A stretch of 64,000 bases of DNA from Brachybacterium sp042666875 (GCF_042666875.1 NZ_JBHTCX010000017.1:186001-250000); one strand, 5' to 3'; positions 1 to 8,875 are shown, numbered from the stretch's first letter. Numbers and translations are program-made. Notes: generated from the sequence alone by a model not told the origin.

Positions 1-432
1 GTAGGCCTGGGCGTCGATGTGCACCTCGGCCTGCGGCGCCTGCTCGCGGGCCACGTCCAGCGCCGCGCGCATGATGCGGCGCCCGAAGCCGTCGCGACGG
101 TTCGCGGCCCGCACGGCGAGCCGGCCGATGCGCAGCACGCCGCCGGGTTCGTGGAGGACGCGGATGTGCGCGGCGGGTTCGCGCTCCAGCCCGGCGGCCT
201 CGGCCTCCGGCCCGGGCACCTCGATCCACAGCAGGGTGGTCGTGGCCTCGAGGTCGCGACCGTCGAGGTCCGGGTCGGTGGCCTTCTGCTCCATGGTGAA
301 GACGTCCTGGCGGAGCTTCGCGAGCAGGTAGAGCGTGCGGGGGTCGATGTCGGGCACGACGGAGCGTCGCAGCACGGCGCCGGTCTCCGGGTCCGGAGCC
401 GACGCCGCTGGGTGGATCACGGGTTCAGGCAT
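1..432 (-). CDS. ElaA-family GNAT N-acetyltransferase (partial, cut by window edge)
   Basis: Reading leftward from ATG at 432, 144 codons are visible and the gene runs off the left edge. The translation starts MPEPVIHPAASAPDPETGAV and carries LYLLAKLRQDVFTMEQ followed by DLDGRDLEATT, the N-terminal signature of the ElaA branch of GNAT acetyltransferases. Further on, IRVLHEPGGVLRIGRLAV and RRDGFGRRIM fit the acetyl-CoA-binding core, with R-x-x-G-x-G changed to R-x-x-G-F-G. The family moves an acetyl group from acetyl-CoA to an amine; the substrate of ElaA is not settled. It is the last gene of a leftward operon, 10 bases after pip. The missing C-terminal end prevents a length check. Confidence 0.8.
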   Translation of the reverse strand, partial: MPEPVIHPAASAPDPETGAVLRRSVVPDIDPRTLYLLAKLRQDVFTMEQKATDPDLDGRDLEATTTLLWIEVPGPEAEAAGLEREPAAHIRVLHEPGGVLRIGRLAVRAANRRDGFGRRIMRAALDVAREQAPQAEVHIDAQAY

Positions 433-442
433 GGTCACCACA

Positions 443-1516
443 TTACTGCTCGGGAGCTTGCGGCGTTCCCGCCGTCGCCGCCAGCCGCGCGACGGCGGCC
501 CGCCACTGCTCGACCATCCGCGGCCCACCGTGGCCCTCGTCCTCGATGATCACCAGTTCGCTGCCCGGCCAGGCACGATGCAGCTCCCAGGCGGTCACGG
601 CGGGGCCGGAGACGTCGCGTCGGCCGTGGATCAGCACGCCCGGGACGCCGGCCAGGCGGCCCATACCGCCCAGCAGGCCGGCACCCGGCACGCCGCCCCA
701 GCGCGCGGCCCAGTCGGCCACGAACCCGTCGTGAGCCCAGTAGTGGGTGACGAGGCGGGCGAAGGTACGGCGCTCACGTCGCTGCTCGTCGGTGAGATCC
801 GCGGGCGGAGTCGCGATCTCGGTGGAGCCGGTGCCGATGCGGATGTGCTCGTCCTCCCAGGTCATCCAGGCCTCGGCCGCGGCGTCGACGAGATCGGGAT
901 CATCGCCCAGGAGCAGACGACGGTAGGCCTCGACCAGTCGCACCCGCGCCGGTGAGGTGTCGCGTCGATCGAAGTCGCCGTGCGTCTCGGCGAAGCCGGC
1001 GAACCGATCCCAGGCCTCGGGGAACACGGATCCGATCCCTTCGGTGATCCAGTCGACCTCGCGCCGCGAGGTGCTGGTGACGGCGAAGAGGACCACTCCG
1101 AGCACCCGGTCCGGATGCGCCTGGGCGTAGGCGAGGGCGAGCGTGCTGCCCCACGAGACGCCCTCGACGATCCAGGCGTCGATGCCGAGGTGCTCGCGGA
1201 GTGCCTCGATGTCGGCGACCAGGTGCGCGGTGGTGTTCGCACCGAGGTCGACGGGACCGGGGGCTCCGGCCGACGGGGTCGAGGCCCCGGCGCCCCGCTG
1301 GGAGAGGCCGACGATCCGGCAGCGATCAGAGGGAGCGCTGCGGCGGTACCCGGGACTCAGTCCGCTCCCCGGGCCGCCGTGGAGGTAGAGCACGGGCACG
1401 CCGTCGGGTGTGCCGCTCTCCTCCCACCAGATCTCGTGCCCGTCGCCCACGGGCAGGTGGCCGGAGGCGTTCAGAGGCAGGGGCGGAGGGGCGGACGCAG
1501 AGCTCACAGCGCCCAT
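443..1516 (-). CDS. pip: Proline iminopeptidase-like alpha/beta hydrolase (S33)
   Basis: A 357-residue cytoplasmic alpha/beta hydrolase of the prolyl aminopeptidase family, which releases N-terminal proline from peptides. Visible landmarks are the oxyanion loop HGGPGSG, the nucleophile elbow GVSWGSTLAL (Ser in GxSxG), the cap motif WMTWEDEHI and a C-terminal histidine in EDEGHGG. The usual DQRG of the family reads SQRGAG, a small departure. I chose ATG at 1516, which overlaps the end of nei by 13 bases. GTG at 1507 overlaps the nei stop as GTGA and would be the classic coupled start, giving a protein three residues shorter. The reading frame stays open to 1834, but that part lies inside nei and is not used. 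Confidence 0.85.
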   Translation of the reverse strand: MGAVSSASAPPPLPLNASGHLPVGDGHEIWWEESGTPDGVPVLYLHGGPGSGLSPGYRRSAPSDRCRIVGLSQRGAGASTPSAGAPGPVDLGANTTAHLVADIEALREHLGIDAWIVEGVSWGSTLALAYAQAHPDRVLGVVLFAVTSTSRREVDWITEGIGSVFPEAWDRFAGFAETHGDFDRRDTSPARVRLVEAYRRLLLGDDPDLVDAAAEAWMTWEDEHIRIGTGSTEIATPPADLTDEQRRERRTFARLVTHYWAHDGFVADWAARWGGVPGAGLLGGMGRLAGVPGVLIHGRRDVSGPAVTAWELHRAWPGSELVIIEDEGHGGPRMVEQWRAAVARLAATAGTPQAPEQ

Positions 1517-2544
1517 TCTGCCGCGGGGTGCTCGCGCGTCCAGGCCGCCCGGCGGCTGCGCACGCTCTGGCACCTCGGGCACCAGAACACGGTGCGGGCG
1601 GCGAGGTCGCGCGAGCGGATGGTGGTCCCGCACAGCCGGCAGGGCAGGCTCTGGCGGTGATAGACGTAGAAGGACTTCTCGCGCGGCACCACGGAGGGGT
1701 CCTCGTCGCCGTTCTGGCGGGTGCCGCGGGAGCGTTCGACGATGCGGGCCTCGAGGTCGCGGTGCTCGGGCTGGGTGGTGACGATCCGTCCGGTGCGCGC
1801 CCCGTAGGCCATCAGCGCGGCCAGGTCGGTCCACATCTGATCGAGCATGCCGGCGCTGAGATCCCGGCCGGGCACGAACGGGTCCAGGCGCGCCCGGAAC
1901 AGCAGCTCGGCGCGGTAGATGTTGCCGATGCCCGCCACGACCTTCTGGTCCATCAGCTGCGTCCCGATGGCCGTGCGGGAGCGGCGCACGGCCTCCACGA
2001 ACCGGCGCCGGTCGCCGCCGCCGCTGCCGTTCGCGTCCGGTCGCAGCGGGTCCGGGCCGAGCCGGTCCAGGACGGCCTGCCGGCCGGGCCCGTCGAGCAC
2101 CTCGCAGGCGGTGGGACCGGTCAGCTCGGCGAGCCCGCGAGCGCCGACCAGGCGCAGCCGCACCGTCGGCCGCGGGACCAGGCGCCGCCAGTCCAGCACG
2201 CCGTCGTCCCCCAGCTCCTCCTCCTGCTCGCCCAGGCGCACGCGCGGTGCGCCGATCGCGTGGGCGTCGGCGAAGCCGGGATCGCCGGCGAAGGTCCAGG
2301 AGCCGTACAGGCCGAGGTGGACGTGGATGTGCCGGACCATCGGCGAGCCCGGGTCCACGTCCGCCGAGGGCGCCAGTGCCAGGAACAGGTGCTTGCCGGC
2401 CGCTTCGGCGGCCAGCAGCACCATGCCGTCGACCTGCGCCGCCTCCGCGAAGCGGCCCTGCGGGCTCGAGATGCGCACCCTCTCGCCCCCGAAGCCGCGG
2501 CTCAGCGCCGCGGCGAGCCGGTGGACGGTGTGCCCCTCCGGCAC
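1504..2544 (-). CDS. nei: Fpg/Nei-family DNA glycosylase/AP lyase
   Basis: A 346-residue base-excision repair enzyme that removes oxidised bases and nicks the abasic site. It begins PEGHTVHRLAA after the initiator; in this family Pro2 is the catalytic nucleophile and Glu3 is essential. The helix-two-turn-helix region contains LMDQKVVAGIGNIYRAELLF. The C-terminal zinc finger is complete, with CRLCG near residue 315 and CPRCQ near 335. The start is GTG at 2544, sharing one base with the TAG stop of rpiB (TAGTG), which implies translational coupling. The order reductase, rpiB, nei matches what I recall for M. tuberculosis Rv2466c, Rv2465c and Rv2464c, so this is probably the Nei1 branch, not Fpg. 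Confidence 0.92.
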   Translation of the reverse strand: MPEGHTVHRLAAALSRGFGGERVRISSPQGRFAEAAQVDGMVLLAAEAAGKHLFLALAPSADVDPGSPMVRHIHVHLGLYGSWTFAGDPGFADAHAIGAPRVRLGEQEEELGDDGVLDWRRLVPRPTVRLRLVGARGLAELTGPTACEVLDGPGRQAVLDRLGPDPLRPDANGSGGGDRRRFVEAVRRSRTAIGTQLMDQKVVAGIGNIYRAELLFRARLDPFVPGRDLSAGMLDQMWTDLAALMAYGARTGRIVTTQPEHRDLEARIVERSRGTRQNGDEDPSVVPREKSFYVYHRQSLPCRLCGTTIRSRDLAARTVFWCPRCQSVRSRRAAWTREHPAAEWAL

Positions 2545-3035
2545 TACGGCGCCGAGGGGGCGGCGACGCCGGCGGGATCGCCGTAGCCGCCGGTCTCCTC
2601 GTAGCGGGCGACCAGGTCGATACGGCGCTGGTGACGCTCCTCGCCGGAGAACGGCTCGGCCAGGAACAGGTCGATCAGCGCCTCCAGCTCGGGCTCGGTG
2701 TGCTGGCGAGCGCCGACGGAGATCACGTTGGCGTCGTTGTGCTGGCGGGCGAGGCGCGCGGTGTCCTCGTTCCAGACCAGGGCGGCACGCACCCCGGTGA
2801 CCTTGTTCGCGGCGATCTGCTCACCGTTGCCGGAACCGCCGATGACGATCCCGAGGGAGCCGGGATCGGCGACCACGGCCTCGCCGACGTCGGTGCAGAA
2901 CGGCGGGTAGTCGTCCAGGGCGTCGTACTCGTGGGCACCGTGGTCGGTGACCTCGTGGCCCTTGTCCTGCAACGCCGCGATCAGGCGGTTCTTCAGCTCG
3001 AAGCCGGCGTGGTCGGTGCCGATGTGCACGCGCAT
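2544..3035 (-). CDS. rpiB: Ribose-5-phosphate isomerase B
   Basis: A 163-residue RpiB/LacAB-type isomerase that interconverts ribose-5-phosphate and ribulose-5-phosphate in the pentose phosphate pathway. It starts MRVHIGTDHAGFELKN, the hallmark N-terminus. The anion-hole and active-site loop reads GGSGNGEQIAANK. The Glu in GNGE corresponds to the base used by mycobacterial RpiB, where E. coli uses a cysteine. HNDANVISVGAR is the second conserved segment. ATG at 3035 lies 63 bases after the upstream reductase gene, and that gap holds three 10-bp tandem repeats. The stop overlaps the nei start by one base. Length and motifs are typical. Confidence 0.95.
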   Translation of the reverse strand: MRVHIGTDHAGFELKNRLIAALQDKGHEVTDHGAHEYDALDDYPPFCTDVGEAVVADPGSLGIVIGGSGNGEQIAANKVTGVRAALVWNEDTARLARQHNDANVISVGARQHTEPELEALIDLFLAEPFSGEERHQRRIDLVARYEETGGYGDPAGVAAPSAP

Positions 3036-3065
3036 GGGGGTGGATGTGCCTCTCTGGGTCAGGCC

Positions 3066-3095
3066 GGTCCGGTTCGGTCCGGTTCGGTCCGGTTC
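3066..3095. repeat. 10-bp tandem repeat, three copies
   Basis: GGTCCGGTTC occurs three times in a row on the + strand at 3066, 3076 and 3086, followed by a decayed fourth copy that contains the stop codon of the reductase gene (3099-3101, minus strand). It belongs to a set of short duplications found next to stop codons in this window. Confidence 0.9.
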
Positions 3096-3098
3096 GGT

Positions 3099-3716
3099 TC
3101 AGCTGAAGTCGACGCCGCCGCTGCGGGTGCGCTTGAGCTCGTAGAAGCCCTCGAGCGTGGCCATGGTCGCCATCGCGTCCAGCAGACGGCCGGCATCCTC
3201 GCCCTTCGGGGCCGGGGAGACGACGGGGCCGAAGTACGCGGTGCCCTCGCCGAAGGAGATCACCGGGGTGCCGACGTCCTGGCCGACCATGGAGATGGCT
3301 CGCTCGTGGGAGGCGCGCAGCGCGGTGTCGGTCTCGTCGTCGGCAACCGGGTCGAACACGTCCATCAGCGAGGCCGGCAGCTCAGCGGCCTCCAGCGCCT
3401 GCTCGGCCACCGCCCGACGGTCCTTGTCGCCGCCGACGTGGAACCGCTCGCCCCAGGCGGTGTACCAGCGGGCGAAGGCCTCGTCCCCGTGCATGCGGGA
3501 GATCTCGATGGCCAGGCGCGCGGGAGCCCAGTTCTGATCCGTGCTGCGGCGGTAGTCGGGATCGAGGTCGCGGCCCTCGTTGAGCACGTAGAGGGACATC
3601 ACCGAGAACTTCGGGGTGACCTCGCGGACCTCGGCGGCGCCCAGCAGCCAGCGGCTGGTCATCCAGGCGTAGGGGCAGGCAGGATCGACGAACAGCTCGA
3701 CGGTGCGGGCAGACAT
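3099..3716 (-). CDS. Mycothiol-dependent DsbA-fold reductase (Rv2466c-like)
   Basis: A 205-residue thioredoxin-fold protein of the DsbA/FrnE class. The active-site stretch is FVDPACPYAWMTSRW near residue 10, followed by FSVMSLYVLNEGRDLDPDY, the cis-Pro segment DVGTPVISF and a C-terminal FYELKRTR, all matching the mycobacterial mycothiol-dependent nitroreductase as I remember it. That enzyme has CPWC; here the second cysteine is alanine (CPYA), so only a monothiol mechanism is possible. ATG at 3716 has a good AGGAG upstream. It is the first gene of the leftward operon ending in the ElaA-type gene, divergent from the ABC exporter. A role in mycothiol-linked redox defence is inferred from family and neighbours. 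Confidence 0.82.
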   Translation of the reverse strand: MSARTVELFVDPACPYAWMTSRWLLGAAEVREVTPKFSVMSLYVLNEGRDLDPDYRRSTDQNWAPARLAIEISRMHGDEAFARWYTAWGERFHVGGDKDRRAVAEQALEAAELPASLMDVFDPVADDETDTALRASHERAISMVGQDVGTPVISFGEGTAYFGPVVSPAPKGEDAGRLLDAMATMATLEGFYELKRTRSGGVDFS

Positions 3717-3834
3717 GACAGCTCCTCGTGCTCGGGGGTGATGCCGCTCATTCTGTCACTGCGGGCCGTCGCCGCGGAAAGTCGCTGCGGAAAAGACGTT
3801 GCACCTGCGGCGTCGCCGGGGTTGGATCTATCAG

Positions 3835-5664
3835 GTGTCCGTGACCTCGTCGACGGCGGAGACCTCCGCCGCAGCTCCCCCTGCCCGCAGCCCTGCCGCC
3901 CCGGCCGCACGACGCCCCGGGGTGATGGCCTCGATCCTGCGCAACCATCGCCGGATGCTCGCGAAGGTGCTGCCGCTGGCGACGATCTCCGAGGGCGCCG
4001 AGATGCTGCTGCCGATCCTGCTCGGCGTGGTCATCGACCGCGGCATCGTCGGCGGGAACCTGGCCTTCACCCTGCTCGGAGCGCTCGGGATCATCGCGGT
4101 GCGCCTGGGCGGGATGCTGCTGTGGATCTACACGTTCCTGGCGAGCCAGAAGGCCTGCATGTACGAGCGCCACCGTCTGCGCGTGGGCCTGACCGGCGCG
4201 GTGCTGGACCCGGCCTCCCGGCGGATCCGGCGCCCGGCCGGCGAGGTGCTCTCGATCGCGACGTCCGACGCCGACAAGGCCTCCGACGTGCTGGACCTGC
4301 TGCCGTGGGGATTCCCCGCCGGCATGGTGATCCTCGGGGCCACCGTGTGGATGGGCTTCCAGGACGTGTGGCTGGGAGCGGCCATGCTGATCGGGATCGT
4401 GGTGATGGTGGTCGTGATCCGCGTGATCACCCCGACGCTCTCCCAGCGCTACGACGCCCAGCAGACCCAGGCCGCCGAGGCCGCCGCGACCGCCACCGAC
4501 CTGGTGCACGGACTGCGGGTGCTGCAGGGCCTGGGCGTGCAGTCCCGGGCCCGCGCCCACTACCGCCGCCGCTCCCGCGTGGCGCTGGAGGCGGCGCTGG
4601 TCAACGCCCGCTACTCGGGTCTCTCCTCGGGCCTGACCACGCTGGTCACCGGGGCGATGCTGGCCGCCGTCGTCGTCATCGCCACCGTCCGCGGGCTGCA
4701 GGGTGACCTGGGCATCGGCGCCCTGATCGCCGTGGTCGGCGTCGCGCGCCAGGTCATGGGGTCGCTGCAGGGGCTCTCCGGGATGCCGGTGTGGTGGGCG
4801 AGCATGTCGACATCCGCCCGTCGTGTCCGTGACCTGTTCGCCGACCTCGGCCGCGAGGTCGACGATCCCGCTCTGACGCTCAGAGCTCTCTCGGTCGGGC
4901 GCGATGACCGCGGCGAGGGCACCGCCGCCCGCCGGGAACGGCGCGGCGCGGCCGGCGGTCTGCACATCCGCGACCGGGGCCATGGCCGCAGCCTCGACAT
5001 CTCCGTGCCCGACGGCACGTTCGTCGCGGTCGCCTGCGCCGACGTGGCCGATGCCGACGCCATCATCGACGCCGTCAGCGGACTCGGCGACGGGGACGGC
5101 CTCCAGGCGTCCCTGGGCGAGCGCCCGATCGTCCCGGAGCAGCGCGCGAGCCTGCGAGCGGACCTGCTGGTGGAGCCGCACGTGGTGGATCTGTTCGACG
5201 GGACGCTGCGCGAGCAGCTGGCCACCCGCGCCCCGGAGACCGCCGCGACCGACGGCAGCGACGACTCCTGGGCGGATGCCGCCCTGCATGCCGCCGGCGC
5301 CGAGGACCTGCTGCGGATCCTGCCCGACGGGTACGAGTCGCGCATCCTCGATCGTGGCTCCAACCTCTCCGGCGGCCAGCGCCAGCGCATCGCCCTCGCG
5401 CGCGCCGTCGCGGCCGATACCCCCGTCCTCGTGCTGCAGGACCCCACCACCGCGGTCGACGCCGTCACCGAGCAGCACATCGCCGAGGCCCTGGTCGCCG
5501 CCCGCCGCCGCAGCGACCGGGCGACGCTGGTGCTCGCCCGCTCCCCCGCTCTGCTGCGGGAGGCGGACCGCGTGGTGTACGTGCGCGCCGGGGAGGTGGT
5601 CGCCGAGGGCGAGCACCTCGAGCTCATGGACCGTGACGACTACCGGGAGATGGTGCAGCGATGA
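3835..5664 (+). CDS. ABC exporter half-transporter with degenerate ATPase domain (subunit A)
   Basis: About 609 residues: an N-terminal six-helix exporter membrane domain (roughly residues 30-320) and a C-terminal nucleotide-binding domain. The signature LSGGQRQRIALARA is perfect. No Walker A exists: the segment reads FVAVACADVADADAIIDAVSG. The Walker B region is VLVLQDPTTAVD, so the Walker B Asp is Gln and the catalytic Glu is Asp, and the switch His is replaced (LVLARSP). This subunit can donate a signature to its partner but cannot bind ATP itself in the normal way. The stop overlaps the next gene as ATGA. The start is uncertain: GTG at 3835 chosen, GTG at 3841 and TTG at 3799 are alternatives. 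The substrate is unknown. Confidence 0.8.
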   Translation: MSVTSSTAETSAAAPPARSPAAPAARRPGVMASILRNHRRMLAKVLPLATISEGAEMLLPILLGVVIDRGIVGGNLAFTLLGALGIIAVRLGGMLLWIYTFLASQKACMYERHRLRVGLTGAVLDPASRRIRRPAGEVLSIATSDADKASDVLDLLPWGFPAGMVILGATVWMGFQDVWLGAAMLIGIVVMVVVIRVITPTLSQRYDAQQTQAAEAAATATDLVHGLRVLQGLGVQSRARAHYRRRSRVALEAALVNARYSGLSSGLTTLVTGAMLAAVVVIATVRGLQGDLGIGALIAVVGVARQVMGSLQGLSGMPVWWASMSTSARRVRDLFADLGREVDDPALTLRALSVGRDDRGEGTAARRERRGAAGGLHIRDRGHGRSLDISVPDGTFVAVACADVADADAIIDAVSGLGDGDGLQASLGERPIVPEQRASLRADLLVEPHVVDLFDGTLREQLATRAPETAATDGSDDSWADAALHAAGAEDLLRILPDGYESRILDRGSNLSGGQRQRIALARAVAADTPVLVLQDPTTAVDAVTEQHIAEALVAARRRSDRATLVLARSPALLREADRVVYVRAGEVVAEGEHLELMDRDDYREMVQR

Positions 5665-7523
5665 GCGCGACCACGAGGCGCGGCACGCCGACGCACGACC
5701 TCGACTGGACGCGCCCGGTGGACGAGGTCCTGGGCGATGACGCCACCGCCCAGCACCAGCTCGCCGAGCACGCCCAGCTGCTGCCGATCGCGGGCGCCGG
5801 CCAGGCGACGCGGTTCATGCTCGGCAGGCTCCGCGAGCACCGTCTGGCCGCGCTGGCCACCGCGGCGGTGACGATCGGCGGCGCCATCGCGGCGGCGATC
5901 CTGCCGCGGCTGATCGGCGCGGCGGTCGACGTCGTCGCGGGCGGCGGGGACCCCGCCGCGGCATGGTGGCTCGGCGCGCAGGTTCTCGGCGTCGGCATCA
6001 TCCAGGCGGTGCTGGCCGCCGCCGGCTGGTCGATGGTCTCGGCGCTCGGACAGCGGATCCTGGCCGGGATGCGCGAGGACGTCATCGACCGCGCCCTGGA
6101 CCTGCCCGCGCACACCATGGAGCGCTCCGGCATCGGCGACGCCCTCTCCCGGGTCGCCGACGACGTCGACGTGGCCGCGCGTGCCGTGAACAACCTGGTG
6201 CCCTCACTGATCCAGATGGGCTTCTACGTGATGGTGACCATGGTCGGCATGGCGACCCTGTCCCCGTGGCTGCTGATCCTGGTGGTGCTGGTGGTGCCGA
6301 TGTACGCGCTGGCGGCGCTGTGGTATCTGCGGCGCACCGCACCCCTGTACCGTCGCGAGCGGATCGCGATGGGCGCCCGCGCCCAGGGGCTGCTCTCCGC
6401 GATCCACGGCATCCCCACGGTGCACGCCTACGGCATCGAGCGCCGCGAGACCCGGCACGTCGCGGTGCTCTCGGAGACCGCCTCGGTGCTGAACATGAGG
6501 GTGATGTTCCTGGTCAGCCGCCTGGTGGCCTTCATCGCCATCCCGGAGAACCTGGCCCTGCTGCTGGTGCTCGGGCTCGGATTCGTGATTGTGCACGTGG
6601 CCGGAGCGCCGATCGGCGTGGTCACCGCCGCCGGCATCTACCTGGTCAGCCTGTTCTGGCCGATGATGGCGGTCATCTTCAACCTCGACGAGGTGCAGTC
6701 CGCCGTCGCGAGCCTGTCGCGCATGGTCGGGGTGATCTCCTCGATCGACCCCGCCGCCTCCCCGGGCGAGGAACGCCCCCAGGACGCCTCGATCCGCCTC
6801 GAGCAGGTCTCCCACGCCTACGGCACCGACGACGAGGGCCGGGAGCGGACCGTGCTGCATCCGATCGACCTCGACATCGCCCCGGGTGAGGTGGTCTCCC
6901 TGGTGGGAGCCTCCGGGGCGGGCAAGTCGACGCTCGCGGCGATCCTCGCCGGCACCCTGGTCCCCCGCCACGGCACGGTGCTGCACGGCGGCGCCGACCT
7001 CGCCCGGGCCGACATCGACGCGGTGCGCAGCCACGCCTCGATCGTCAGCCAGGACGTGCACGTCTTCCGCGGCACGCTCCGCGAGGACCTGCGACTGGCG
7101 CGGCCCGGGGCGAGCGACGAGGAGCTGTGGGAGGCGCTGCACCGCGTGGACGCCTGGATCTGGGCGCAGCGCCTTCCCCACGGCCTGGACACCGAGGTCG
7201 GGGAGAAGGGTGAGCGCCTCACCGCGGAGCAGGCCCAGCAGCTGGCCCTGGCCCGCATCTCGCTGCAGGACCCCGCCGTGCTGGTGCTCGACGAGGCCAC
7301 GGCCGACGAAGGCTCCTCCGGCGCCCGGGTGCTGGAACGGGCGGCGCTCGAGGTGGCCCGGGGCCGCACCACGATCATCGTGGCCCACCGCCTGTCCCAG
7401 GCGATGGTCGCCGACCGGATCCTGATGATGGCCGACGGCCGGGTGGTCGAGCAGGGCAGCCACGAGGAGCTGGTGGCGCGGGGCGGCGAGTACGCCCGGC
7501 TGTGGAGGGCCTGGGCGGGCTGA
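5661..7523 (+). CDS. ABC exporter half-transporter (subunit B) with degenerate signature motif
   Basis: A 620-residue half-exporter. The membrane domain occupies roughly residues 45-345. The nucleotide-binding domain has an intact Walker A (GASGAGKST), Q-loop (IVSQDVHVFRGTL), Walker B with catalytic Glu (VLVLDEAT) and switch His (IIVAHR). The signature, normally LSGGQ, reads LTAEQAQQLALAR, and the D-loop is altered (ADEGS). It overlaps subunit A by four bases, so the two should be made together as a heterodimer. B supplies Walker A and B plus the His, and A supplies the signature, leaving one complete ATP site. The neighbours do not reveal what is exported. Confidence 0.85.
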   Translation: MSATTRRGTPTHDLDWTRPVDEVLGDDATAQHQLAEHAQLLPIAGAGQATRFMLGRLREHRLAALATAAVTIGGAIAAAILPRLIGAAVDVVAGGGDPAAAWWLGAQVLGVGIIQAVLAAAGWSMVSALGQRILAGMREDVIDRALDLPAHTMERSGIGDALSRVADDVDVAARAVNNLVPSLIQMGFYVMVTMVGMATLSPWLLILVVLVVPMYALAALWYLRRTAPLYRRERIAMGARAQGLLSAIHGIPTVHAYGIERRETRHVAVLSETASVLNMRVMFLVSRLVAFIAIPENLALLLVLGLGFVIVHVAGAPIGVVTAAGIYLVSLFWPMMAVIFNLDEVQSAVASLSRMVGVISSIDPAASPGEERPQDASIRLEQVSHAYGTDDEGRERTVLHPIDLDIAPGEVVSLVGASGAGKSTLAAILAGTLVPRHGTVLHGGADLARADIDAVRSHASIVSQDVHVFRGTLREDLRLARPGASDEELWEALHRVDAWIWAQRLPHGLDTEVGEKGERLTAEQAQQLALARISLQDPAVLVLDEATADEGSSGARVLERAALEVARGRTTIIVAHRLSQAMVADRILMMADGRVVEQGSHEELVARGGEYARLWRAWAG

Positions 7524-7530
7524 ACGGGGT

Positions 7531-7578
7531 CGGCGACTGCGCGGTTCGGCGACTGCGCGGTTCAGCGACTGCGCAGGC
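7531..7578. repeat. 16-bp tandem repeat across a stop codon
   Basis: CGGCGACTGCGCGGTT occurs at 7531 and 7547, with a third diverged copy at 7563 that is the last coding part of the minus-strand gene. That gene's stop codon (7562-7564) sits at the junction. Two copies therefore fill almost the whole gap between two convergent genes. Confidence 0.9.
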
Positions 7579-8875
7579 GCAGCACCAGGATGCCGGCCAC
7601 GCCGGTCACCAGTGCCGTCACCGTCAGTAGGCCGGCGCCCACGAACATGGCGACGCGTCCGAGGCCGCCGGCGGACCCGAACAGTCCGTCACGCTGCGAG
7701 GTGGTCTCGCCCAGTTCGAGCACGGTGCCCTCGACGGCGTCGGGCGCGACCTCTCCCTCGACCTCGAGGGTGAGGATCAGCCTCAGCGGCTCCTCCGCGC
7801 CGGGTTCCGCGTCGGCCGGAAGCTGCAGCCGCTGGAGCTGGATCGTGTGGGTCCCCGGCAGCCAGGCGGATTGCACCGCGCGCAGCTCCGAGCTGCGATT
7901 GCCCAGATCCACCGGGGCGGCCATGCCGCCCCCGGCGATCGGGTCGCCGTCGTAGGCCGTCCAGGAGCCGCCGCCCACCGTCACCTGTTCACGCGCGGCG
8001 TTGAAGGTCCGCAGCGCGAGGACGTCCTTGCCGCCGTCGGGCTGTGCGGTGACCTCCGTGCGCCAGCGCAGACGCTGACCCTCGCGGACCTGTGTCGAGA
8101 CCATTCCGGTCTCCCCGGGAACGAGCTCGACCACGTGGGAGCCGGGCTCGAGCGGGGTGGCAGCGGCGAAGGACCGCCCCAGCTCGATCGGCTGGTCGTC
8201 GACGGGAGAGACGGGGGACGCGCCGTCGTCCTCGACCTCCTCGTCCACCGCGGGTGCGCCGCCGCCGATCCCGGGCGGCTGGATCGCGACCTGGATCTCC
8301 ACGGGAAGCGGCTCGTCGGCCGCCCGTGATCCCTGCCGGGCGACCCGCAGGAAGAGCTCCTCGCCGGAGCAGCCGTCGGGACCGACCGCCTCGGAGACGG
8401 CCCAGGCCGTCACCGGTCCGTCCCCGGTCATGTCCTCCCCGGCGAAGTCGTCGTCGCTGGTACAGGTATCGCCTCCCGCGGTGCGGAAGCCGATGGCCAG
8501 GCCCAGTCCCTCGTCGTCCTCGGGCCGGCCATCCGGGTAGGGCGGCGCCGCGATGGTCGCGGCCGCATGCACGCGCTCGCCGTCCTCGACGGCCACCCGG
8601 TAGTACTTCACGGTCCCGTCCTCGGAGGTGCTCTCGGCGCCGCGCTCGAAGGAATCGCGATGGATCCCGGGAGACACCGTCGTGGCCTGGGCGAGGGAGG
8701 CCCCTCCCTGGACGTCCTGCCCGTCGGCCGAATAGGCGTGCTCCGGCGGGGTCGGCTCGTCCGAGGGATCGGCGAGCGCGGCCGGCGCCGCACCGAGCAG
8801 CACGAGCGCCATGGCCAGTGCCACGATCAGCGCCGCCGGGGCCGGGGCGGACGCTCGCGGGGAGTGCTCTAGCAT
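7562..8875 (-). CDS. Secreted, C-terminally membrane-anchored protein of unknown function
   Basis: From ATG at 8875 this is 437 residues. The N-terminus is a signal peptide: a hydrophobic stretch LIVALAMALVLLGAAPAALA and a probable cut after ALA, before DPSDEP. The mature part is acidic, with paired cysteines (DTCTS, DGCSG) and two similar halves of beta-rich sequence, each opening with a Gly-rich, Pro-rich run. A single membrane helix, AMFVGAGLLTVTALVTGVAG, and a basic tail RLRSR end the protein, so it should sit on the outside of the cell. I do not recognise a domain. It is divergent from a Ser/Thr kinase and their start codons share CATG. Starts a few codons upstream are also possible. Confidence 0.7.
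   Translation of the reverse strand: MLEHSPRASAPAPAALIVALAMALVLLGAAPAALADPSDEPTPPEHAYSADGQDVQGGASLAQATTVSPGIHRDSFERGAESTSEDGTVKYYRVAVEDGERVHAAATIAAPPYPDGRPEDDEGLGLAIGFRTAGGDTCTSDDDFAGEDMTGDGPVTAWAVSEAVGPDGCSGEELFLRVARQGSRAADEPLPVEIQVAIQPPGIGGGAPAVDEEVEDDGASPVSPVDDQPIELGRSFAAATPLEPGSHVVELVPGETGMVSTQVREGQRLRWRTEVTAQPDGGKDVLALRTFNAAREQVTVGGGSWTAYDGDPIAGGGMAAPVDLGNRSSELRAVQSAWLPGTHTIQLQRLQLPADAEPGAEEPLRLILTLEVEGEVAPDAVEGTVLELGETTSQRDGLFGSAGGLGRVAMFVGAGLLTVTALVTGVAGILVLRLRSR

Noticed and set aside
1517..1834. N-terminal extension of the pip frame
   Set aside because: It lies wholly inside the nei gene and has the composition of a shadow frame.
4940..5100. Frameshift explaining the missing Walker A in ABC subunit A
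   Set aside because: The frame is continuous and still follows the domain on both sides, and no other frame contains a GxxGxGKST motif.
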